DNA of 64,000 bases from JANOBD01 sp031411495. Lineage in GTDB: Bacteria > Planctomycetota > Phycisphaerae > Tepidisphaerales > Tepidisphaeraceae. Position numbers and translations under genes: made by a program. Location of the stretch: positions 124,001-188,000 of the forward strand of contig JANOBD010000148.1 of assembly GCA_031411495.1 (NCBI GenBank), read 5' to 3'. This document shows, in pieces, positions 40,041-48,692 of the stretch (position 1 is the stretch's first letter; each line of letters begins with the position of its first letter). The notes beneath the pieces were generated by a model. It was not told the DNA's origin. It ran no database searches and was given only the letters and a program-made list of their open reading frames with translations.

Positions 40041-41359
40041 AGACCCACCTTGTAAGGGCCAGTCACGTCAATGAGTTGCCAGACGGAGGTGTAAAGCAGG
40101 TAAGAAAACGTCAAGACGATTGCGCCAAAGACGAACGTGAGCGCGGTGGGGAGGATCGAGAGGATCCAAAGTCGCGTGCGTGCCGCGCGGGATCGATAAT
40201 GTCTCGCGAGAAACTCGAGCGCCGCCGCGCCGCTGTCTGCCGACGCGTGCTCGAGAAGCATGCCGCTGATCAAGCTCGGCATGCCCGCCGACTGCGCCGC
40301 GTGGCCGATCGTTTGGCCGGCCAAGTGCAGCAGTTGCCAGCGATCGACCCGGTCCATCAGAACCCGGTTCAGGTGCGGCTGCGCCGCTTCCCGAAGTGCG
40401 TGATCGAACGTGCGATGTGCGCGTAGGGCATCGGCAATCGTCTGGCAGACGTCGCCGAGATTGCTGTCGCGTGCCAGGCCGCCAACCCACGGAAGGTACC
40501 AGACGACGCGGTCACGCAGCGGTCGCAGCGGATCGAAACGCTTCCCGAATCGGCCCATCAGCACATCGGCGCTCGAGACGATCGATCCGCACAAGGTCAG
40601 CAGCGCAAGCACAAACACGACGGCGACGATGATTCCGACGGCCGGCGAGTCGATCCAGTGCCACAGTCGAGACAACGGCGTCGATTTCAAGCCAAAGTCG
40701 CGCGCGATCTGCTCGATCTTCGGCGAAACGAAAACGGCTACGAATCCGACCGCGCTGACCATGAAAACGACGAGGACGCCGACGTACGTGAGCGGGATGC
40801 TCGAAGGTCGCTCCGCGGCTTCCTTGGCCTTGGCGTCCGTCTCGCTCGTGAGTCGAGCGAGTGTCGCGGGAAGGGCGTCATTGACGTCGGCGGCGCGGAG
40901 TAACCAGCCGATCCGCTCAGGAAGTTCAGGCACGTCCGCGCGCAGGGCATCGCCCACGGAGAGACCATTCGCGAGCGATTCGGAAACCGCGCGCAGCTGC
41001 TGCGCCGGCCGCTTCGTCTCGCTCGTGGCGGCGGCGCGGAGAAACTCAGGCAGCGGCAGGTGCAGGCGCATGCTCTGATCCAGATAATTCAGAATCCGCA
41101 GCCCGCCCAGCCGCTGACGGAGCCGAACAAACGCGGCCATGAGCGGGATCAGCAGAACCCCGACGAACGCGCCGATGATCGCGCTGGTCCCGGAACGGTG
41201 GAACAGCAGAAACAACCCGACGAAACCTGCGATCAGCAGCACGGCGCCGCCCAGCGTCAGCAGCCGCTCCGTACCGAAGCGCATGACGCGACGCCTGCGG
41301 CTATTGAGCCGATCGTCGTGCCGACTGACGTAGTGGAGGATGGGCGGTTGGCTTTGCAT
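40037..41359 (-). CDS. Type II secretion/pilus inner-membrane protein F, first copy
   Basis: A 440-residue GspF/PilC-like platform protein. Hydrophobic segments are near 32-55 and 60-78, and pairs near 195-220 and 235-265. The C-terminal Glu-poor T2SSF domain includes GQTIGHAAQSAGMPSLISGML and a terminal double helix (LTFVFGAIVLTFSYLLYTSVW). It lies 6 bp downstream of a second, diverged GspF gene. Two F-type subunits suggest a heteromeric platform. The N-terminal T2SSF domain (about 85-170) is weakly conserved. Confidence 0.85.
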   Translation of the reverse strand: MQSQPPILHYVSRHDDRLNSRRRRVMRFGTERLLTLGGAVLLIAGFVGLFLLFHRSGTSAIIGAFVGVLLIPLMAAFVRLRQRLGGLRILNYLDQSMRLHLPLPEFLRAAATSETKRPAQQLRAVSESLANGLSVGDALRADVPELPERIGWLLRAADVNDALPATLARLTSETDAKAKEAAERPSSIPLTYVGVLVVFMVSAVGFVAVFVSPKIEQIARDFGLKSTPLSRLWHWIDSPAVGIIVAVVFVLALLTLCGSIVSSADVLMGRFGKRFDPLRPLRDRVVWYLPWVGGLARDSNLGDVCQTIADALRAHRTFDHALREAAQPHLNRVLMDRVDRWQLLHLAGQTIGHAAQSAGMPSLISGMLLEHASADSGAAALEFLARHYRSRAARTRLWILSILPTALTFVFGAIVLTFSYLLYTSVWQLIDVTGPYKVGL

Positions 41360-41365
41360 GCAAAA

Positions 41366-42607
41366 TCACTTCAGCATCGAATCGAGCAGGCGCAGCATGG
41401 GCATGAAAATCGCCATCAAGATCCCACCGATGAGCACCGCCATCAGCAGGATCAGGATCGGCATCAGCGTGAGCGGGATCATCCGGGCGCGCGTCTGCGC
41501 CTGGCGAAGGTACATGTCGCGCAACGTGGCGAGTGTCGGAGCGAGTTGGTGAGTGTTGAGCGCAAGCTGCATCGCGCCCGGAATGCTCGCCGGAAGCAGG
41601 CGGAGCCCGTGAACAGAATCGAAGCTGTGTCCCGAGGCGTGGGCTGTGATCAGTTGAGCGGTATCGTGATCGAGCCGCGCCGAGCCGATCGCATCGGCCG
41701 CAGTGCGCAGCGCGCTGGGCAGGTCGAGGCCGGTGCCGACGCAGATGCTCGCGATATCGCACCATCGGCCGACGAGGCCGTAGCGGAGCGGGCGACCGAC
41801 AAGCGGAAGCCGCGTGAGAAACTGATCCGTCACCCAGCGCCCGAATGGCGTCGATCGAACAAACGGCCAGAGAGCGGTGGCGAGCAACGCCAGCCCGACA
41901 GCGCCCCCGGCGAGATAGGGCGCGATCAGGCCGAAATAGTACGCGGCCACCGTAACCATCGGCACGCCCGGCGGCGCGGCGCGCCGTCGACTCCAGGAAA
42001 AGCTCCAATCCATCGAAGAGCGCTGATCGAACATCGCCAGCAGTTGCGGCATCACGTATGCGCTCAGCAGCGCCGAGATGCACAGGACTGCGATCAACAC
42101 CACGACCGGATACGCCACGGCTCGCGAAATCGCGTTGCGAATATGCTGCGTCAGGTCGAGGTGCCGGCTCAACCCGAAGAGGACGCCGGGCAAGTCGTTG
42201 CAGCGCACGCCGGCATCGACAAGGTTTGCGTAGAGTGGCGGAAAGGTGCTGCGCTGGCGCGCGATTGCCTCAGCGAGTGATTTGCCTTGTGCCAGCTCGG
42301 CATTTACCGCTTCCACGGCCCGCTTTAGCTTTCCGCTCGACATATCGGCCGCGAGGAGCTTGAGCCCTTCCTCCACGGGCAGGCCGGCGCGGGCGAGCTG
42401 CGCCAACTGCTCGTTGAATGCGGCCAGGTCATCTGCTCCGAGCGGCCCGACGCGTGGGGACGGCACGGCCTCGAATCGCCGAATGGAAAGCGCCAGCGCC
42501 CCGAGCGTCTCGCGGCCCGCCGCTTCGGATGCCGCGTCGATCGTCCCGTTCACGCTCCGACCGTTGGAGTCCAGCGCTTCATATCGGAATGTAATGGGAG
42601 CAGTCAT
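41366..42607 (-). CDS. Type II secretion/pilus inner-membrane protein F, second copy
   Basis: A 413-residue GspF protein with the canonical N-terminus APITFRYEALDSNGRSVNGTIDAAS. Two T2SSF domains follow, around LAQLARAGLPVEEGLKLLAAD and DIASICVGTGLDLPSALRTAA. Membrane helices lie near 160-185, 225-255 and 370-400. The ATG at 42607 is preferred over 42661 because GGAAGGACC precedes it. It is closer to standard GspF/PilC than its downstream partner and probably contacts the ATPase encoded upstream. Confidence 0.9.
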   Translation of the reverse strand: MTAPITFRYEALDSNGRSVNGTIDAASEAAGRETLGALALSIRRFEAVPSPRVGPLGADDLAAFNEQLAQLARAGLPVEEGLKLLAADMSSGKLKRAVEAVNAELAQGKSLAEAIARQRSTFPPLYANLVDAGVRCNDLPGVLFGLSRHLDLTQHIRNAISRAVAYPVVVLIAVLCISALLSAYVMPQLLAMFDQRSSMDWSFSWSRRRAAPPGVPMVTVAAYYFGLIAPYLAGGAVGLALLATALWPFVRSTPFGRWVTDQFLTRLPLVGRPLRYGLVGRWCDIASICVGTGLDLPSALRTAADAIGSARLDHDTAQLITAHASGHSFDSVHGLRLLPASIPGAMQLALNTHQLAPTLATLRDMYLRQAQTRARMIPLTLMPILILLMAVLIGGILMAIFMPMLRLLDSMLK

Positions 42608-42664
42608 TCGGTCCTTCCCCGTGACCGACGAGTGTAACCGAACGCGTACGAATTCAGCCAATCC

Positions 42665-43726
42665 TTAGGTCGTTCCGAGCACCCGCGCCACCTCGCCGGG
42701 ATCGGTGAGCCCCCCGACGACGAGCTCGCCTGCCTCTTGCTGGAGCGTCGTCGTGCTCGCTGCGGCACAGCTCGAATCGAGCGCGTCGTGGTCGCGCCGG
42801 AGAATCGCCTGACGCAGTGCCGGCGACAGCGGCGTCCATGCCGCGATCGGCAATCGGCCGTCGTAGCCGGAATCCGTCTTTCGTCGAAGCAGGCGCTGAC
42901 TGAGGATCCCGAACAATGTGCCGCTGATCTGGAACGGTTCGACGCCCATCTCCAGCAGCCGGGCGATCGCGCCAGACGCGGTCGCCGCGTGCATCGTGCA
43001 GATGAGCCGATGTCCAGAGAGCGCCGCCTGCACTGCCAGCGAAGCGGTCGCGGCGTCGCGCACTTCACCCAGCGCGAGCACTTGCGGATCCTGCCTGAGG
43101 ATCGATCGCAGTGCCCGCTCATAGGTGAGCTCGCCGAAGCTCGAGACTTCCACCTGCGCCACTCCCGGCACGAGCCGCTCCACCGGATCTTCCAGGCTGA
43201 CGATCGACAGTTCCGGCCGTGTGAGAACGAAGTGCCGCAGCAGCGCGTGGATCGTGGTCGTCTTTCCAGAACCCGCCGGCCCGGTGACGATCAACATGCC
43301 CGCGTCGTTCCGGCAAAACGACTCGAGCGCTGCGATCGCCGCCGACGATAACTGCAACCGGTCCAGCGAGAGCAGTGCCCGATCGTGCGTCGGAAGCCGG
43401 ACGGCACAACGCAACCCGCCAGCGATTGGGATGACCGACACGCGCGCCTCGATCGATATCCCGCGCACGTCGATCGTCGCCCGACCCTCCTGGGGCACAT
43501 CGAGTCGATAGGTGAGAAGCTTCGCCAGCACCATCAGCCGCGTGATCGCTGACCGACACAGCGCGGGTGTTACCGCGATCGGCCCTTCGAGCATCCCGTC
43601 GACACGGAGCCGAGCATGCGACTCAATTGCGGTTGATGCCAGGTGAATGTCCGATGCGTGTCGCGCCACCGCGTCCGCGAGGAGCGAGTCTACCCACGTC
43701 ACGGCGTCTGTCGGGACCAGGTCCAT
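42665..43726 (-). CDS. Type II secretion/type IV pilus ATPase, GspE/PilB/PilT family
   Basis: A 353-residue secretion ATPase. Walker A is GPAGSGKTT (about 149-157), the Asp box is SLEDPVE, and Walker B is LALGEVRD (about 217-224). A His box is present as LICTMHAATASG. The N-terminal GspE/PilB domain that docks the inner-membrane complex is missing, and no C4 zinc motif is seen, so in size it is nearer PilT. As the only ATPase in the operon it should power pseudopilus assembly. The frame also opens at 43762. Confidence 0.92.
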   Translation of the reverse strand: MDLVPTDAVTWVDSLLADAVARHASDIHLASTAIESHARLRVDGMLEGPIAVTPALCRSAITRLMVLAKLLTYRLDVPQEGRATIDVRGISIEARVSVIPIAGGLRCAVRLPTHDRALLSLDRLQLSSAAIAALESFCRNDAGMLIVTGPAGSGKTTTIHALLRHFVLTRPELSIVSLEDPVERLVPGVAQVEVSSFGELTYERALRSILRQDPQVLALGEVRDAATASLAVQAALSGHRLICTMHAATASGAIARLLEMGVEPFQISGTLFGILSQRLLRRKTDSGYDGRLPIAAWTPLSPALRQAILRRDHDALDSSCAAASTTTLQQEAGELVVGGLTDPGEVARVLGTT

Positions 43727-43760
43727 CTCGTGCAGCGTCCCCGCTGGAGCCCGAGGCTGC

Positions 43761-43801
43761 AACCCCGCGGGGGATTGCTCGCATCCCCGCGGGGCGGGGT
43801 T
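43761..43801. repeat. GC palindromes upstream of the secretion operon
   Basis: The perfect palindrome CCCCGCGGGG occurs twice, at 43763-43772 and 43785-43794. Flanking AACCCCGC (43761-43768) also pairs with GCGGGGTT (43794-43801). The structure lies 35 bp upstream of the chosen ATPase start codon; no T-run follows. Confidence 0.7.
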
Positions 43802-44004
43802 GACGTCGAACCCTCGGCGCTGCCATGGTGATCTGTTTGCGGAAGCGGTGCGCGCCGACTCCGCCGGCTCTTTGGCAACTTGACGATACGACTCGGCAGA
43901 CTCAATCCGCCGGCCATCTCAAATCGTTGTGGATCAATCGCCGAAAACTTCCGAGAATTGTCGGCTCGATCCGCGGTCGTGACGCCGGCAGCGCGGCGCC
44001 CTGA

Positions 44005-45153
44005 TCAGACCGTCTCCACCGAGCGATTCGCGTGCGAACGCAGGGCGGCCGTGAAGAGGCGGTGGCTGAGGGCGACCTCATCACACGTGACGCAGCCGGC
44101 GAACTTGCCGGGCAGCGTCTCGCCGGCGACTTCGCATGCGTACGCCGCGATCATCTGCTGCATCGCGTCGGTGAACCCGAACTCGAAGATCGGGCCGGTG
44201 ATGGCTTTGAACGCCGATTCGTACCCGAGCTGGTGGTATTGCCAGACCTGATCGGTGCCGGTGTAAGGGAGCAGGGCGAGCTGTTTGGGGCAGAGCGTCG
44301 ACCATTTGGCGCTGAGCTTCGTGCCGAGGATCTCGAGCGACCAGCTGTTCCGCTCGCCGGGCGCGATCCGCTGGGCCTTCAACGTCATCGGGAACGAATA
44401 TGAATCGATTGCGACCGGCACTTCGCAAAGCAGGGTGGCGTTGTCCCACGTGGAGCAGCGGACGGGAGTTCCCTTCGCGTCGGGACGCATCGTGATGATG
44501 TCACTGAGGATCGCGCGGACGTTGGACGGAACCCAGCCGGCGCGGAACGGGACGTGGCAGATGTGCATGCCGAGGTCGCCCATCACGCCGTACGCGCCGT
44601 TGGATTCGACTTGTCGCTTCCAGTTGATCGGCTTGCTGGGGTCGAGATCGCTGGAGTGCTGGAACGCGGCGTTGACTTCGATGATCCGGCCCAAGGCGTT
44701 CTGCTCGATGAGCCTGCCGATGCGCTGAACGGCGGGGAAGTAGGGGAACTCTGACGAGCAGCGGACGACGAGGTTCGGCAGGGATTTCGCGAGCGACACG
44801 ATGGCCGTGTTGGCCGCGAGGTCGATGCCGAACGGCTTCTCGCCCAGGAGGTGCTTGCCGGCGCGAATAACATCGGTGTAGACCGACTCGTGCAACAGGT
44901 GCGGCACGGCGACGTAGACGGCATCGACATCGCCGCGCGTCAGGAGGTGTCGGTAGTCCGTCGTCAGGAGCGCGGCCGGCTGTGGCAGTGTCTTGAACCA
45001 CGCGAGTGATGAGTCTCGCGCGCTCGCGACGGCGACGACTTCTGCAACAGCCGGTGGATCTACCAGGTGACACCACCGCGCGACGGCAGAGGCGAACTCG
45101 CGCCCCATCAAGCCGCCGCCGATGATCCCGAAACGAATTCGATGCGAACTCAT
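44005..45153 (-). CDS. Gfo/Idh/MocA family oxidoreductase
   Basis: A 382-residue NAD(P)-dependent sugar oxidoreductase. The Rossmann start FGIIGGGLMGREFASA is followed by DVDAVYVAVPHLLHESV and GEKPFGIDLAAN, the latter with the catalytic Lys of EKP. The C-terminal alpha/beta domain contains GAYGVMGDLGMHICHVPF with the Asp/His active-site pair. It is last in the minus-strand amino-sugar operon and starts just at the end of the aminotransferase gene, so it probably oxidises or epimerises a sugar derivative in the same route. Confidence 0.9.
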   Translation of the reverse strand: MSSHRIRFGIIGGGLMGREFASAVARWCHLVDPPAVAEVVAVASARDSSLAWFKTLPQPAALLTTDYRHLLTRGDVDAVYVAVPHLLHESVYTDVIRAGKHLLGEKPFGIDLAANTAIVSLAKSLPNLVVRCSSEFPYFPAVQRIGRLIEQNALGRIIEVNAAFQHSSDLDPSKPINWKRQVESNGAYGVMGDLGMHICHVPFRAGWVPSNVRAILSDIITMRPDAKGTPVRCSTWDNATLLCEVPVAIDSYSFPMTLKAQRIAPGERNSWSLEILGTKLSAKWSTLCPKQLALLPYTGTDQVWQYHQLGYESAFKAITGPIFEFGFTDAMQQMIAAYACEVAGETLPGKFAGCVTCDEVALSHRLFTAALRSHANRSVETV

Positions 45154-46533
45154 TCAGTATCCCAGCTCTTTCGCGGTCTCGCCGATCGATTCGTCGATGA
45201 TGTCCATTCCCTTCATCAGGGCTTCATCCTCCATGATGACCGGCGGGCTCATGCGCAGGATGTGGCCGGCGGGGATCCACGCCAGGCCCTTGGCGAACGC
45301 CTTCTGGTAGACGCGCTTGCCGGCCTCGTCGAACGGCTCCTTGGTCGCGCGGTCCTTGACCAGTTCGATCCCCATGAGACAGCCTTTGGCGCGGACGTCG
45401 CCGATGATCTTGTGCTCCGCCATCATCTTCTGCATGCGCTTGAGCGCCAGTTCGCCCAGGTGGGTCGCGCGCTGCAGGAGGTTCTCCTCTTCGATGACTT
45501 CGGTGCTGGCCAGTGCGGCAGCGCACGCCATGGGGTTGCCGCCGTAGCTGGACGAGGCGCTGATGGCTTCGAACGACTCCTTGAGATGTTCGCGGACGGC
45601 TACGCACGTGACCGGGAACCCGTTGCCGAATCCCTTGCCGATCGAGACGACATCGGGCACGACGCCCCAGTGTTCCATGCACAGCCACTTGCCGGTGCGC
45701 GCCCAGCTGGTGAGCACTTCGTCGGCCATCAGCAGGATGCCGCGCCGGTCGCAGAGTTTTCGCAGCTTGGGAAAGAAGTCGTCGGGTGGCATGACGGACC
45801 CGCCCCAGCCCTGGATCGGCTCGAGGCAGAACCCCGCGACCGATCCGACGGTTGCGCGCTCGATGTACTCGTCGTAGAATTTGATGTACTGGTCGGTGTC
45901 GATCGTGCCGTCGGGCTTCGTCCAGTGAGGCCGATACGGGTTGGGCCGGGGCACCATGTGCATGCCCGGCGCGCGGACCGCGCCGTACACCTGCGAGCGG
46001 ATCTCGGCCAGCGACACCGCGGCGTAGGTCTTGCCGTGGAAGTCGTAATAGCAGGAGATCATCTCGTGCTTCTTCGTCCCGGCGCGACAGACGCGGATTC
46101 CCGCCTCGACGGCGGCAGTGCCGCAGTCGTAGAACTGAAACCCCTTGAGGTCGCCGGGCAGTACCTGCGCCAGCTTTTCGCACAACCGCGTCTTGATCTC
46201 GGTGGTGAAGTCGTGGGCGTTCATCAGCTTGCCGGCGTAATGCGCGACGGCCTCGCTGATCCTGGGGTGACAATGGCCCAGCGTGGTGACGTAGATACCC
46301 GACGAGAAGTCGAGGTACTTGTTACCGTCCACGTCAACGAGCACACACCCCAGGCCCTCTTCGAAGGCGACGGGAAACAGCTTCACCTGGGCGCTGAGTC
46401 CCTTGAAGTATTTCGTGCATCGGGCGTGAAGCGCCTTGGACTTGGGGCCTGGTGTCTCGGTGCGCAGGTTGGGAACTTCGTCAAGATCGACGTGTGCCCA
46501 GTTGGCGGGCTTGGTCTGGGTTGCAGTACGCAT
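45154..46533 (-). CDS. Class III PLP-dependent aminotransferase
   Basis: A 459-residue aminotransferase of the ornithine/4-aminobutyrate type. It has the N-terminal LVDVDGNKYLDFSSGIYVTTLGHCHP. The PLP Asp is in LMADEVLTSWARTGKWL and the Schiff-base Lys in VSIGKGFGNGFPVT. The C-terminal substrate segment includes CLMGIELVKD. The substrate cannot be read from sequence; the operon suggests a keto-sugar or amino-sugar derivative. A CTGGAGG ribosome-binding site precedes the ATG, and the gene lies 33 bp after the NagB-like gene. Confidence 0.9.
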   Translation of the reverse strand: MRTATQTKPANWAHVDLDEVPNLRTETPGPKSKALHARCTKYFKGLSAQVKLFPVAFEEGLGCVLVDVDGNKYLDFSSGIYVTTLGHCHPRISEAVAHYAGKLMNAHDFTTEIKTRLCEKLAQVLPGDLKGFQFYDCGTAAVEAGIRVCRAGTKKHEMISCYYDFHGKTYAAVSLAEIRSQVYGAVRAPGMHMVPRPNPYRPHWTKPDGTIDTDQYIKFYDEYIERATVGSVAGFCLEPIQGWGGSVMPPDDFFPKLRKLCDRRGILLMADEVLTSWARTGKWLCMEHWGVVPDVVSIGKGFGNGFPVTCVAVREHLKESFEAISASSSYGGNPMACAAALASTEVIEEENLLQRATHLGELALKRMQKMMAEHKIIGDVRAKGCLMGIELVKDRATKEPFDEAGKRVYQKAFAKGLAWIPAGHILRMSPPVIMEDEALMKGMDIIDESIGETAKELGY

Positions 46534-46566
46534 GTGGCCTCCAGGTTCAGTATTCGGATTGTGGTC

Positions 46567-47499
46567 TTAGTATCCCTTGTTCCAGTCGGGCTCGATGTCT
46601 CGCGCGATCGACTCGGAGATGTACACGTCGGATTTGAGCAGTTGATGAATGCTGGTCGGCAGCTTCGGCGTCACTGGGCCGTGGTAGCACAGCCGCGCGG
46701 TCAGGCGTTGCCAGGTGGTCTGCGTGCCGTGAATGAGCAGTGCCGAGACGTCCATGCGGTACTTCGAGCCGATCACCTCTGCCGGGCCGATGGTGGCGGC
46801 CTTGGGCGGGACCGCGCTGAGGTCGCCGCTCATGCCGAAGCTGCCGTGAAGGGAGTTCTGCGCCAGCGTGAACGGGCTGAGCGTGACGATCCGCGGGCCG
46901 CACTTCATCCACTCGTTGAGCGGAAGGTCGAACTCGGGCGCATCCGGCTCGATGAATGCCAGGTGCCCCGTCCAGCCCGGGCCGCTGTAACACGCATCGG
47001 CTCCACCCAGGTCGGCGATCATCTTGCCGTAGTCCTTGATGTTTCTGGTCGTGAAGACGTTCACGTTTTTCGCCGGCATCCGCAGCTTCGGCTCGATCGC
47101 GTCGACCAGGTACTTCTTCATCGCGTAACCGAAGCCGAACTCCCACGTGTCGGGCGCGACCTCGCCCTTCTCGTTGGCGTATTCATCCATCGCGAACAGG
47201 ACCACTTTCGAGCAATCGATCTTCATCGCGTTGATCAGCCGCGCAACGTGGCGGTACGTCGGGCACGGATTGGGCAGGATGAGCACCAGTGGCCGGCCTT
47301 CTTCGCTGGCCCGCGTGATGCGCGTGATCATGTCGGTGACCCAGATGAACTCGACATCCGCATCCGGCACGACGCGGATCTTCAGATCCTTGTTCTTGTG
47401 TTTCTCGATCTCCGATCGCTTGATCTTCCGGCACTTCTCGATGGCCTTGAGATCACGGAATGGCACGCACTCGGCCGGGGAATAATTGAACTTCGCCAT
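46567..47499 (-). CDS. Glucosamine-6-phosphate deaminase-like protein with altered catalytic Asp
   Basis: 310 residues of the NagB/RpiA/SugarP-isomerase fold. The family motif FAMDEYANEKG carries Asp105, the proton-transfer residue (Asp72 in E. coli NagB). The second motif, GPGWTGHLAFIEP, aligns with canonical GIGPDGHIAFNEP: His179 and Glu184 are kept, but Asp141 of E. coli NagB is Thr177 here. The protein also has about 60 extra N-terminal residues. It starts on TGATG with nagA, so the two are coupled. It may deaminate or isomerise a modified amino-sugar phosphate; canonical NagB activity is not assured. Confidence 0.8.
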   Translation of the reverse strand: MAKFNYSPAECVPFRDLKAIEKCRKIKRSEIEKHKNKDLKIRVVPDADVEFIWVTDMITRITRASEEGRPLVLILPNPCPTYRHVARLINAMKIDCSKVVLFAMDEYANEKGEVAPDTWEFGFGYAMKKYLVDAIEPKLRMPAKNVNVFTTRNIKDYGKMIADLGGADACYSGPGWTGHLAFIEPDAPEFDLPLNEWMKCGPRIVTLSPFTLAQNSLHGSFGMSGDLSAVPPKAATIGPAEVIGSKYRMDVSALLIHGTQTTWQRLTARLCYHGPVTPKLPTSIHQLLKSDVYISESIARDIEPDWNKGY

Positions 47500-48692
47500 C
47501 ACGCAGCTCCTACTCGTTCGTATACGACCTCGCCGGCGACCCACGTCTTGAGAACGTCAAGTGAATCATTCCAGAGCACAAGATCCGCGTCGGCGCCAAC
47601 GCGAATCGCGCCCTTGTTCTCCAGGCCGACCACGCGCGCGGGATTGGCGCTGCCGATGGCCCACAACTCGTGCAGCGGAAGCTTGAGCCAGCGCGAGAGA
47701 TTGCGAATCCCATGATCCATCGTCAGCGCGCTGCCGGCGAGCAGGCCGTAACCGGGATGGCCCGGAGTGGAGATGCGGGCTGCATCGCCGGCGGCGACCT
47801 TGACGCTGAAGCCCCATGTCGTCGCGTGTTCGCCCGGCGGCAGGCCCGCGCCGATGTTGGAGTCGGTGATCAATACGACGCCGCGATACGACTTGGCCGC
47901 CAGCGCCGCACGAATCGCGACCGGCGGAACATGCACGCCGTCGCAGATGAAATCGACCGTCACCCGCGGGTCGGCGAGAATCGCCTCGACGGCGCCGCAC
48001 GCGCGGCAGCCGGGCTCGGATTCCTCGGGAATCGGAAAGACGTTATAGAAGTGCGTCGCGTGCGCGGCGCCGGCGGCGATGGCGGCCTCGGTCTGTTCGA
48101 CGCTCGCGTGCGTGTGTGTGATGAACGGCACGATCCCACTTGCGCACAGATGCTCGATCACGGGAATGATGTTCGGCGTGTCCGGGCTGATCGACATCGC
48201 CAGGACGCGGCCGCGGCAGGCGGATAGCACGTCCTTCAGGAGTTCAACGTCGCCGGGAATCGTGTCGGCTCCAGCGCCCGGTAAGGAGAGAAACGGTCCT
48301 TCGAGATGGAACCCTGGCATCGATACCCCGCGCACTGTCGGAAGCGCATCTGCCATCACTTCCAGCAGTTTCAAGCTCGATCGCGTCATGACCCGATAGA
48401 GCGTCGGCAGCACGCATGTCGTGCCAAATGTCGGCAGGAGTTTGGCCGCGGCATGCAGGTCTTCCGCGCCGCGTTCGTACAGATGCGTGCCAATTCCGTG
48501 TGTGTGGAGGTCGATCAGTCCCGGCGTGAGCAGCGCGCCGCGCCCGTCGATGACCGCAGCGCCGGGCGCGATCGCTGGTGAGGTAGACGAATCGATCCGC
48601 GCGATCCGCCCGCCACTGAGCAGCAGGCTGCCAGGAGCGACCGAGTGCCCGGGGCTGACGATGCGGACGTTGGCGATCACGAGGTCTGCCAT
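47499..48692 (-). CDS. nagA: N-acetylglucosamine-6-phosphate deacetylase
   Basis: A 397-residue amidohydrolase-superfamily enzyme removing the N-acetyl group of GlcNAc-6-phosphate. LIDLHTHGIGTHL opens the barrel. GFHLEGPFLS holds the Glu metal ligand (Glu131 in E. coli), and HTHASVEQTEAAIAAGAAHATHFYN holds two metal His residues. The catalytic Asp is in VLITDSNIGAGLPPG. The start at 48692 overlaps the regulator stop by one base (TGATG). Substrate could be another N-acylated sugar phosphate, because the locus also encodes a ceramidase-like hydrolase. Confidence 0.93.
   Translation of the reverse strand: MADLVIANVRIVSPGHSVAPGSLLLSGGRIARIDSSTSPAIAPGAAVIDGRGALLTPGLIDLHTHGIGTHLYERGAEDLHAAAKLLPTFGTTCVLPTLYRVMTRSSLKLLEVMADALPTVRGVSMPGFHLEGPFLSLPGAGADTIPGDVELLKDVLSACRGRVLAMSISPDTPNIIPVIEHLCASGIVPFITHTHASVEQTEAAIAAGAAHATHFYNVFPIPEESEPGCRACGAVEAILADPRVTVDFICDGVHVPPVAIRAALAAKSYRGVVLITDSNIGAGLPPGEHATTWGFSVKVAAGDAARISTPGHPGYGLLAGSALTMDHGIRNLSRWLKLPLHELWAIGSANPARVVGLENKGAIRVGADADLVLWNDSLDVLKTWVAGEVVYERVGAA

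Noticed and set aside
43761..43801. Intrinsic terminator call for the GC palindromes
   Set aside because: No T-run follows on either strand, and it lies upstream of, not after, the secretion operon on the minus strand.
45067..47715. 882-codon open frame antisense to the aminotransferase and NagB-like genes
   Set aside because: Antisense shadow with no recognisable domain or ribosome-binding site, opposite three clear enzyme genes.
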